Shown here piece after piece: positions 1 to 5,057 of a stretch of 5,057 bases of DNA. The position numbers and the translations under genes were made by a program. The notes under the pieces were generated by a model. It made no database searches and was not told where the DNA came from. It saw nothing but the letters and a program-made list of their open reading frames with translations. The stretch comes from Bacillota bacterium. Its GTDB lineage: Bacteria; Bacillota; Sulfobacillia; JAJZIM01; JAJZBP01. The stretch is taken from the NCBI GenBank assembly GCA_021798855.1, contig JAJZBP010000160.1, forward strand, positions 1-5,057, in the 5' to 3' direction. How positions within the stretch are numbered: position 1 is the stretch's first letter; the number at the start of each line of letters is the position of its first letter.

Positions 1-1
1 G

Positions 2-631
2 ATGCTGCTGGACATGGCCTTCTACGGCAACGGCGTTTCCTCCGGCCTGGTGATGAAAGCGCTCATGCCCCACGGCACCCCGCTGGGTAACGTCCTGGTC
101 TCGGCCCTCATCTTCCTGGTGGCGGCCGTCCCGGGCTATTGGGTGGCCGCTTTCACCATTGACCGGCTCGGGCGGCGCTTCATTCAGGTGCTGGGCTTCG
201 CCGTCATGGCCGTCGCCTACGCCCTGATCTTCTTCGTGCCGGGGATCACGGCTTTGCCGGTGGAGTTCCTGGCGCTTTATGCCCTCAGTTACTTCTTCAT
301 CGAGTTCGGCCCCAACGTCACCACTTTCGTCTATCCAGCCGAGGTCTTCCCCGTGTCGGTAAGGGGCTGGGGCCACGGCCTCTCGGCCTCCGTCGGCAAA
401 TGCGGAGCGGCCGTCGGCGCCTTTTTCTTCCCGCTGCTCCTGGCCGACCTGAAGCTGCCCGGCACCATGGGCATCCTGGCCGTCATCTCGGCGGCGGGAG
501 TCGTCCTGACCCTGCTCACCCTGGGCGAGCCGCGCCAGCAGACTCTGCGGGACGCCTCGGGGGAGGAGCTTTTGGAAGAGCCCCCCGTTCGCCCGGGAGC
601 GGTGGTCACCTCCTCCGGCATCGGCAGTTGA
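2..631 (+). CDS. MFS transporter, phosphate:H+ symporter-like, C-terminal part (5' truncated by window)
   Basis: This is the C-terminal half of an inner-membrane major facilitator transporter; 209 codons are visible, against roughly 400-500 for the family. The first ATG at base 2 is probably an internal methionine, because the text starts mid-protein. About five hydrophobic segments can be seen (near residues 30-52, 61-79, 84-105, 128-147 and 155-174). The loop motif DRLGRR at 54-59 is the MFS signature repeated in the C-terminal half. The stretch FGPNVTTF (102-109) followed by PAEVFPVSVRGWGHG (112-126) is typical of the phosphate:H+ symporter branch and of related sugar-porter-like carriers. 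A hydrophilic tail (175-209) ends the protein. The substrate is inferred only: inorganic phosphate is the best guess, but sugars or organic acids are possible. The gene converges on the methylase cluster and is followed by a strong terminator, so it is transcriptionally separate and unrelated in function. Confidence 0.85.
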   Translation: MLLDMAFYGNGVSSGLVMKALMPHGTPLGNVLVSALIFLVAAVPGYWVAAFTIDRLGRRFIQVLGFAVMAVAYALIFFVPGITALPVEFLALYALSYFFIEFGPNVTTFVYPAEVFPVSVRGWGHGLSASVGKCGAAVGAFFFPLLLADLKLPGTMGILAVISAAGVVLTLLTLGEPRQQTLRDASGEELLEEPPVRPGAVVTSSGIGS

Positions 632-656
632 AGACCCAACGCAGGCCATGATCTAA

Positions 657-697
657 AGCCGGGGGGAGGTTGCGGGCAACCTACCCCCGGCTTTTTT
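657..697 (+). terminator. Rho-independent terminator between convergent genes
   Basis: A long hairpin starts 26 bases after the transporter stop codon. The left arm (657-672, AGCCGGGGGGAGGTTG) pairs with the right arm (677-692, CAACCTACCCCCGGCT), with one G/A mismatch at 666/683 and a CGGG loop. It runs into six T residues at 692-697, which is a textbook intrinsic terminator for the plus-strand gene. Read on the minus strand, the same hairpin is preceded by six A and followed by only three T, and it lies 15 bases past the stop of the 605-aa methylase. It may therefore also stop the methylase transcript, with lower efficiency. The remaining bases between the two convergent genes hold nothing else I can recognise. 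Confidence 0.93.
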
Positions 698-711
698 GGG
701 GACCGGGCCAG

Positions 712-2529
712 TTAGCTTTGGTCCTCCTCGGCCAACCACCTTCGTTCCTCGTCCGTCAACCCGTACAGGATGCCGACGGCGGCCTCCATCGCCGCACGCA
801 CGCTTGCGAGACTCCGGCCCTCGGCCACCTGTCGGGCCATTCCATCCAACAGGTCGTGGATCGCATCCTCCGCCGCCGCCGCCAGGAACTCTTCCCAGGC
901 CTTCGGGTCAACCGCCCGTTGGTGGCCCTCCATCCGCTGCGCCTCCCGCCGTTCGGGGGGCGTCCGGAAACCGATCCGGCGCAGCGGCAACCGCTGGAGC
1001 GCCCCCACCTTCACCTGGGGAAAGGAGCGTTGCCGAGCATCCCGGCAACGCTCCCGGTGATCGAAGGCCAGAAGGTCGGAGTTCAGCAGGGCGACCAGGA
1101 ACCCGTACCCGTGTTCCGGCAAACCCCGACAGGCCAGACAACTGTTGCGAAAGGGCCGGCGCTCCCCCTCCCGGTGCAGGGCGGCCAGCGGGCGCGACGC
1201 CGTCTGGCGCAACAGGATGGGGAAGCCGGCGTAAAAGGCCGTTTGCTTGATCCGGCAGTAACCTCCTTCCGGCAGGCGGGGGACCGTCCACAACCACAGG
1301 CGCGGCGCTTCCAGACGATAGGGCTGAACGTCCTTCCCCTCGCGAATGGGCACGCCCGCCTCCCCCCAGCGGTTTTCCTCGGCCAGGATCACCCCGGCGA
1401 CGTTGCCGGAATGCACTCCCGGATCGGCGAAGGTCCGGGGCGGCGCCGGCGGATGGACAGACAACTTGGCCAGCACCGCCGCTTCCCAGGACCGCTTACC
1501 GGCCGTGCTCGCCGCCTCCTCCAGCCAACACGCCTCCCCGCCCTCCGACTCCCGCCCCCGCTCCCAGAAGACCACCCCGACGGGAGAGTTGACGCCGGAA
1601 AACGCCCCCTCCCCCAAATGCCAAAACGGCCGGAAGGGCCCTCCCAAGCTTCGCAGAACGGCCCTGACCGCTCCGTACCGGGGAAGATGGGCCATCTGGG
1701 CCGGCACCACCATCCCCAGGCGCCCGCCCGGACGGAGGACGCGCACGGAGCGCTCCAGAAAGGCGCCTTGGAGGGACGGCCAGCGGCGAAAGGCGGGATA
1801 AAAAGCGGCCAGCCTGTCCCGCTCCTCTCCCGTGATTGCCTCCGCCTCTCGCCCGGAAAAGGATACCCAGGGCGGATTGCCCAAACAGGCGTCAAAGTCG
1901 GCCACCCCGGCGGCATCAGGCTCCAGCGCGTCCGCGGCCCGCAGGGAGGGAAAGGCGCCCCCGGACCAGTGCCAGAAGGTCAATCTGGCCGCTTCCAAGG
2001 CCGACTCGTCCAAATCCATCCCCTGCAGGCAGCCCGTGGCCAGGAATCTGGCCTTGTCGGGTCTTTCACTCCGGGCAACCAAGGCGGCGGCCAAGCTTTC
2101 CGCCGCCGCCAAAAGAAAGCTTCCGCCGCCGGCCGCCGGATCGAGGATCCGCAGGGCCAGGATCTCCTCCCGGTCCCTCTCCTTCAGCAGCGGTTCCAAC
2201 ACCTTGGCCGCCACGCCCCTGGCCAGCGGCAGGGGCGTGTAGAAAATGCCCCCGCCCTTGCGTCGGCCGGCGCCTCCCGTCGCTTCCAGCGCCTGTTCAT
2301 ACAAAGCCGGGAATCCCTCGGGGCCACCGCGGGCCAACTCTTCGAAGATCTCTGGGCCCGGCGCCGCGGGCAACCCCGGATAGGGTTCCCCACCGCCCAG
2401 CCGGGAGTAGGCTCCGTTCAAGCCGCCGAGAAAAACCCCGCACAATTCCCCTTCCGTGGCGCCCGCTTCCCGCAAATAGGTCAGCGCCTGCTCGACCGGA
2501 ACTCTCCGATCTTCGTTTCGTTTTCGCAC
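712..2529 (-). CDS. N6-adenine DNA methyltransferase, gamma-type, Eco57I/TaqI-like with TaqI-type specificity domain
   Basis: A 605-residue enzyme predicted to transfer methyl from AdoMet to adenine N6 in a specific DNA site. Domains in order: a helical N-terminal region (about 1-90); motif X GIFYTP (94-99); motif I LDPAAGGGSF (129-138), a variant of DPACGSGxF; motif II around GMDLDESALEAARL (170-183); catalytic motif IV NPPW (218-221); and RLGMVVPAQMA (270-280). A TaqI_C-like target-recognition region covers about 375-520, including IREGKDVQPY (395-404), ILLRQTASRPLAA (438-450), FLVALLNSDLLAF (477-489) and FPQVKVGALQRLPL (503-516). The tail ends LYGLTDEE (588-595), usual for Eco57I-class methylases. 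No PD-(D/E)XK nuclease motif was seen, so it looks like modification only. The start is GTG (2529-2527) with weak GGTGG six bases upstream; no earlier in-frame start exists before TAA at 2562-2560. A 16-codon ORF ends one base before this GTG. It is the most GC-rich of the three methylase genes. Family assignment is confident; the target site is unknown. Confidence 0.9.
   Translation of the reverse strand: MRKRNEDRRVPVEQALTYLREAGATEGELCGVFLGGLNGAYSRLGGGEPYPGLPAAPGPEIFEELARGGPEGFPALYEQALEATGGAGRRKGGGIFYTPLPLARGVAAKVLEPLLKERDREEILALRILDPAAGGGSFLLAAAESLAAALVARSERPDKARFLATGCLQGMDLDESALEAARLTFWHWSGGAFPSLRAADALEPDAAGVADFDACLGNPPWVSFSGREAEAITGEERDRLAAFYPAFRRWPSLQGAFLERSVRVLRPGGRLGMVVPAQMAHLPRYGAVRAVLRSLGGPFRPFWHLGEGAFSGVNSPVGVVFWERGRESEGGEACWLEEAASTAGKRSWEAAVLAKLSVHPPAPPRTFADPGVHSGNVAGVILAEENRWGEAGVPIREGKDVQPYRLEAPRLWLWTVPRLPEGGYCRIKQTAFYAGFPILLRQTASRPLAALHREGERRPFRNSCLACRGLPEHGYGFLVALLNSDLLAFDHRERCRDARQRSFPQVKVGALQRLPLRRIGFRTPPERREAQRMEGHQRAVDPKAWEEFLAAAAEDAIHDLLDGMARQVAEGRSLASVRAAMEAAVGILYGLTDEERRWLAEEDQS
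1024..1054. repeat. perfect 12-bp inverted repeat (hairpin) inside the 605-aa methylase gene
   Basis: GGAGCGTTGCCG at 1024-1035 is followed after seven bases by its exact reverse complement, CGGCAACGCTCC, at 1043-1054. It lies in codons for about residues 492-502 of the methylase, inside the TaqI-like specificity region. On the coding (minus) strand the stem is followed by TTTCCCC, so it is not a proper intrinsic terminator. It could slow transcription or translation, or be a chance product of arginine-rich, GC-rich coding sequence. Confidence 0.6.
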
Positions 2530-2530
2530 C

Positions 2531-2581
2531 CTATTCCACCGAACGTACCGATTTGCGTTTTAAAGGTGGCTTCGCCGGCAT
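2531..2581 (-). CDS. 16-residue mini-ORF preceding the methylase (leader peptide, or displaced true N-terminus)
   Basis: An ATG at 2581-2579 with an excellent ribosome binding site opens a 16-codon frame, MPAKPPLKRKSVRSVE, that stops at TAG (2533-2531). The GTG start of the 605-aa methylase follows after a single base, so the two reading frames are almost touching. The peptide is strongly basic and matches no family I know. Three readings are possible. It may be a tiny leader ORF whose translation delivers ribosomes to the weak GTG start. It may be the genuine N-terminus of the methylase, cut off by a one-base change or sequencing indel: the methylase frame is open back to TAA at 2562-2560, so one indel between there and 2531 would give a protein of about 622 residues. 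Or it may be chance. The strong signal here, beside the poor one at the GTG, makes chance less likely. Confidence 0.45.
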   Translation of the reverse strand: MPAKPPLKRKSVRSVE

Positions 2582-2586
2582 CGCTT

Positions 2587-2595
2587 CTCCTCCTT
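2587..2595 (-). promoter_or_regulatory. strong ribosome binding site before the mini-ORF
   Basis: AAGGAGGAG on the minus strand (2595-2587) is a near-perfect anti-16S match, and its AGGAGG core sits seven bases before ATG at 2581. It falls between the stop of the D12 methylase (TAA, 2601-2599) and the mini-ORF. It is the best Shine-Dalgarno sequence in the cluster. It points to translation starting at 2581 rather than only at the GTG at 2529. Confidence 0.8.
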
Positions 2596-2598
2596 CCG

Positions 2599-3696
2599 TT
2601 ATCGTCGGGCCACCAGCAGGTACTCCTTCACCGGGCCGGCTCCCTTGCCCAAAGTGGAATGGGTGTAGGCTTTCTCCTTGATTTCCACCCGCGGGTAGAC
2701 TTCCCCCGCCAATTCAGCCAGTTCTTCGATCTCCAAAAGTCCCCGGCTGCCGTAGGAGACCACCACCGCCGCACGGGGACAGACGGCGGTCAAACTTTGA
2801 AAAAGATCGCGGAATTCCCCCCGCACGCGCCGGGGATAACAAAAGGCGGACTTGAACCGATCCTTACGGTAACGGGCCAGATGTTGCACGTCCGGCTCGT
2901 CGTTGAGGACGGCCGTATTCAAGAGGTGGTAAAAGCGGCTGTACTGTTCTCCACTGTAGGGCGGATCGATGTAGATCAGCCCCACCCGGTCCCATGGCGC
3001 GCAAGCGCCCCCCAACAAATTGCGCCAATCGGACCGGAAGGCCCGGTTGCGGAAAGGAGTGGGCACCACCCCCGCCAATTCGGCGCACTTGGCCAAAAAG
3101 GCCCCGGAAAGGCTCAAACCCCGCAGGCAGCGGACCCGCGGGTGGTCCGGCGGCAGGAATTGGGCGAAGTGGCCCGGGGTGGACTGGGCGTAACACATGG
3201 CGTAGATGAGGGCGGTCAGGTACAGGGCTCGTCGGTATACGTCCCGGCACTCTTCGATGCGCCCCCGCAGCCCGTCGATCTCCCGGCACTGCTCCGCGCT
3301 GAAGTAGGTATCGGCGTAAGTGCGGGTGAAGTATCCCTCCGTCGGGGCGGTGGTCAAAGGCTCAAGGGACAGGGCGCGGTTGTTCTCAATAAGGGCCAAG
3401 CCGAGGCAATGGCTGTAGGGTTCAACGTCGTTCACCCAAAGGGTGTTCCGTCGTTTTAGCGCGTAAGCCACCGCTTGGGATCCCGCCATCAGATCGAGGA
3501 CTGCTTCCCCCGGTTTGACCAGGGAAACGAGTTCCGGGATGATGAACCGAAGGAGGTTCTTTTTATTGCCCATATAGCGCAGAACGTGAATTCGGTCGTA
3601 AATATCCGCCTCCGGTCGGGTGGCCTTGACCGTTTCGCCCCCGCCGGCAGCCGTTTTCAGCCCCCTTTCCCCCCTTGCCTCCAAATCAGAATCCAA
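2599..3696 (-). CDS. D12-class (alpha-type) N6-adenine DNA methyltransferase
   Basis: Up to 365 residues, predicted to methylate adenine N6 in DNA. Motif order X-I-TRD-IV is that of D12/Dam-like alpha-type enzymes. Motif X is RYMGNKKNLL (40-49), resembling the (R/K)YIGSK..LL form of FokI-type methylases. Motif I is VLDLMAGSQAVAYAL (66-80) and the acidic loop is VNDVEPYS (88-95). A target-recognition segment spans about 105-235. The catalytic motif is YIDPPYSGEQYSRFYHLL (242-259), followed by VSYGSRG (313-319). The start is uncertain. No ATG occurs before motif X. Candidates are TTG at 3696 (40-base overlap with the upstream gene), TTG at 3684, and CTG at 3660, which overlaps the upstream TGA as CTGA and has AAGGGGGG eight bases before it (giving 353 residues). 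Each implies translational coupling. It ends 69 bases before the next methylase gene. D12 enzymes often serve type IIS systems, but no nuclease is seen here. Family call secure; target unknown. Confidence 0.9.
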   Translation of the reverse strand: MDSDLEARGERGLKTAAGGGETVKATRPEADIYDRIHVLRYMGNKKNLLRFIIPELVSLVKPGEAVLDLMAGSQAVAYALKRRNTLWVNDVEPYSHCLGLALIENNRALSLEPLTTAPTEGYFTRTYADTYFSAEQCREIDGLRGRIEECRDVYRRALYLTALIYAMCYAQSTPGHFAQFLPPDHPRVRCLRGLSLSGAFLAKCAELAGVVPTPFRNRAFRSDWRNLLGGACAPWDRVGLIYIDPPYSGEQYSRFYHLLNTAVLNDEPDVQHLARYRKDRFKSAFCYPRRVRGEFRDLFQSLTAVCPRAAVVVSYGSRGLLEIEELAELAGEVYPRVEIKEKAYTHSTLGKGAGPVKEYLLVARR

Positions 3697-4982
3697 TCGT
3701 GGGGAATCATTTTGCTGAAACTGTTGCGTTTGGTCAATAAAGAGCGGCTCAGGATTTGGTCGGGAAAAGCCTCCAGAAGGTCGAACCCACTGCGCTTTGC
3801 CAGTATGGGAAGGATCTCGTGCGTCGGGATGGTGAACTCGCGCACGAAACTATCGCTGATCTTCATGACCAGATGCCCGCTTGGGTGGAGAACCCTGGCC
3901 ATTTCCCTGAAGAAATCCCTCATCCCTGAAAAATAACGCCCAACGACACAACTCATTTTCCGATGATCATTGGCGAAAAGGTCCATGGTCAATCGGTCTA
4001 CTTCCACGATGTCCGTTGGCGCCCAGGCGGCGTAATCCTTCCGATAGAACCGCTCCGTCCCCAGCGTTCGGCGATCCATGTTCAAATAAGCTTCACGGCT
4101 TGGGGCCATCCCCAGCCAATGCAGTTCCAACTTTAGGGTTTCCAGATAGCGGATGGAGCTGATGTAGGGTGGGTTCGTAACCACCAAATCCACCGTGGGA
4201 ACTTCCGGCGGCAGGCATACGGCGGTCCCTTCAAAAGCTTGCGTCGGAAAACCACCCTGACATCCGGACTGGAATTGCCCCAAGTTCCGGATGCGACGCC
4301 TTGCCCCTTTGACGAACGCCCCCCAAACATCCAAGCGGCGTTTTCCCGCCTCGTCCAACGCCCGCATCCTTTTGGAGTATCCAGGGAAAACGTGCCGCGG
4401 ATCGGCATTGGAAACGTCCCTTAGAACGGCGGCGAAGCAAGCCATGAAGAAATGTTGTTCCTCCAGATCGGGAAGCCCACCGATGGCTTCCTTGAGCCGC
4501 ATAAGATCGCGGATAACATCCGGACGGAACCAATGACTCATGTTGACACAATAAGGAAGGTCGAGCAACGCATCTTTTGCCGGCTGACCGGCGGCAACTT
4601 CCGCCGTCAATCGATCCAGGGCCATAAGCAAGCAGCCTATCTCTTTTTGGGCCGTTTTGGCCCTCGTTATCAGGACGGCCAATGGGTTCAAATCGACTCC
4701 GTATCCGGCGCGCCCGGCCAAAGCAGCTTCGACGACCGTCGTACCCGAACCGCAAAAGGGATCTAAAACTTTGTCGCCAGGATGCGTGAATTCACGAATG
4801 CTCATCCGCGGAATCGCCGGAACCAATTTGCCGAAATAACGATGAAAGGAATGAATGGCCGCGCGGGGTTCCCTTTTTACGCTGTCCAGTGATGACTTAT
4901 AACGGTGCTCTTCTTGAATTTCAGGGCTCCGCAGCCTCTGAGTGCCCACACCGGAAAACCCTAAATCCAGAGCAATTTCCAT
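3657..4982 (-). CDS. site-specific DNA methyltransferase (amino-methylase, DPFCGSG/NPPY type)
   Basis: A 441-residue AdoMet-dependent DNA methylase, first gene of the cluster within the window. The N-terminus has HRYFGKLVPAIPR (47-59), the motif X-like segment of methylases that begin H.Y.(G/A)K..P. It is followed by PGDKVLDPFCGSGTTVVEA (68-86), AdoMet motif I, and YGVDLNPLAVLITRAK (94-109). A long region (110-262), mostly helical in appearance, separates these from the catalytic VTNPPYISSIRYLETLKLEL (268-287). The core ends with RVLHPSGHLVMKISDSF (363-379). NPPY favours adenine-N6, but related enzymes make N4-methylcytosine, so the product base is not settled. The ATG at 4982 has no Shine-Dalgarno: a possible upstream stop (4989) and AAAACC precede it. 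Translation may be coupled to an upstream gene, or start later at GTG 4949, which would still leave motif X intact. The gene is visibly less GC-rich than the other two methylases. It ends in a G6-AAA-G5 purine tract that overlaps the next gene. Confidence 0.88.
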   Translation of the reverse strand: MEIALDLGFSGVGTQRLRSPEIQEEHRYKSSLDSVKREPRAAIHSFHRYFGKLVPAIPRMSIREFTHPGDKVLDPFCGSGTTVVEAALAGRAGYGVDLNPLAVLITRAKTAQKEIGCLLMALDRLTAEVAAGQPAKDALLDLPYCVNMSHWFRPDVIRDLMRLKEAIGGLPDLEEQHFFMACFAAVLRDVSNADPRHVFPGYSKRMRALDEAGKRRLDVWGAFVKGARRRIRNLGQFQSGCQGGFPTQAFEGTAVCLPPEVPTVDLVVTNPPYISSIRYLETLKLELHWLGMAPSREAYLNMDRRTLGTERFYRKDYAAWAPTDIVEVDRLTMDLFANDHRKMSCVVGRYFSGMRDFFREMARVLHPSGHLVMKISDSFVREFTIPTHEILPILAKRSGFDLLEAFPDQILSRSLLTKRNSFSKMIPHDWILIWRQGGKGG

Positions 4983-4988
4983 GGTTTT

Positions 4989-5057
4989 TTAGTTCGGCGC
5001 AACGGAGGAGTTTCCTGCCGCCGACCCTTTCGGCAACCATCCGGTTGTGTATTGCGG
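4989..5057 (-). CDS. possible C-terminal tail of an upstream gene (partial, uncertain frame)
   Basis: The 75 bases before the first methylase start contain a minus-strand frame open from the window edge to TAA at 4991-4989, six bases before ATG 4982. It would encode 22 residues ending SVAPN. If real, it places another gene directly upstream in the same transcript and would explain the lack of a ribosome binding site at the methylase ATG. The other two minus frames are also open from the edge, running past 4982 into the methylase gene. One begins AIHNRMVAERVGG and looks about as protein-like. The choice is therefore weak and no function can be given. I see no convincing promoter in this stretch. 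Confidence 0.22.
   Translation of the reverse strand, partial: PQYTTGWLPKGSAAGNSSVAPN

Noticed and set aside
1394..1409. Near-palindrome CCGGCGACGTTGCCGG
   Set aside because: It has a mismatch, sits within coding sequence, and is of the kind expected by chance in GC-rich DNA.
2093..2122. Inverted repeat AAGCTTTC / GAAAGCTT with a 14-base loop
   Set aside because: Only 8 bp, partly self-palindromic HindIII sequence, and explained by alanine/serine/leucine codons next to motif I of the methylase.
712..2529. Possibility that the 605-aa protein is a combined type IIG restriction-modification enzyme or BREX PglX
   Set aside because: No PD-(D/E)XK-like nuclease segment is seen in the short N-terminus. 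At 605 residues it is much shorter than typical PglX or Eco57I-type fusion enzymes, which are near or above 1000.
1836..2681. A 281-codon plus-strand frame rich in proline and arginine
   Set aside because: It is a GC-driven shadow of the 605-aa methylase with low-complexity composition and no recognisable motif.
670..3459. A 929-codon plus-strand open frame antisense to two methylases
   Set aside because: Its product is rich in P, G, R and Q with no domain motifs, and it lies opposite two genes with clear catalytic motifs. Long antisense frames are expected in GC-rich coding DNA. It also begins inside the terminator hairpin.
3475..3936. A 153-codon plus-strand frame across the junction of the first two methylases
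   Set aside because: It is antisense to motif X and motif I of the D12 gene and the end of the first methylase, and it shows no family signature.
5004..5057. Plus-strand GGAGGAG that might start a divergent gene at the right edge
   Set aside because: The only nearby start would be a CTG and fewer than 15 codons are visible, so a gene cannot be supported.

Overview
The window is GC-rich double-stranded bacterial DNA with four substantial genes. The composition, a consensus AAGGAGG-type ribosome binding site and frequent GTG/TTG/CTG-type starts would fit a high-GC member of the Bacillota. That placement is a weak inference, because there is no rRNA or other taxonomic marker here.

Layout. (1) Bases 2-631 (+) hold the C-terminal half of a 12-TM major facilitator transporter of the phosphate:H+ symporter / sugar porter type; its start lies left of the window. 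(2) Bases 632-711 are a convergent intergenic gap with a strong Rho-independent terminator at 657-697. (3) From the right edge to base 712 the minus strand carries a co-directional cluster of three DNA methyltransferase genes. In transcription order these are a 441-aa enzyme with CGSG and NPPY motifs (4982-3657), a D12/alpha-type adenine methylase with DPPY (about 3696-2599), and a gamma-type Eco57I/TaqI-like adenine methylase with NPPW and a C-terminal TaqI-type specificity domain (2529-712). The first two overlap. The second and third are separated by 69 bases that hold a 16-codon mini-ORF with an excellent ribosome binding site. (4) Bases 4983-5057 are probably the tail of, or the leader from, whatever lies upstream; all three minus-strand frames are open there.

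How the genes may work together. All three cluster proteins have an AdoMet-binding motif and an amino-methyltransferase catalytic motif, but they come from three different architectural groups. No endonuclease, helicase, DNA-binding regulator or phosphatase is visible in the window. The simplest reading is the modification half of a restriction-modification or related defence locus, with a nuclease possibly further upstream (beyond base 5057). A solitary multi-methylase epigenetic island cannot be excluded. GC content rises along the cluster from the first gene to the last, so the genes may have assembled from different sources. The transporter is functionally unrelated and marks the boundary of the locus.

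The most notable points are the three-class methylase trio, the mini-ORF or possible frameshift immediately before the 605-aa methylase, the non-ATG overlapping start of the D12 enzyme, and a perfect 12-bp intragenic hairpin. I found no CRISPR array, tRNA, rRNA or insertion sequence.
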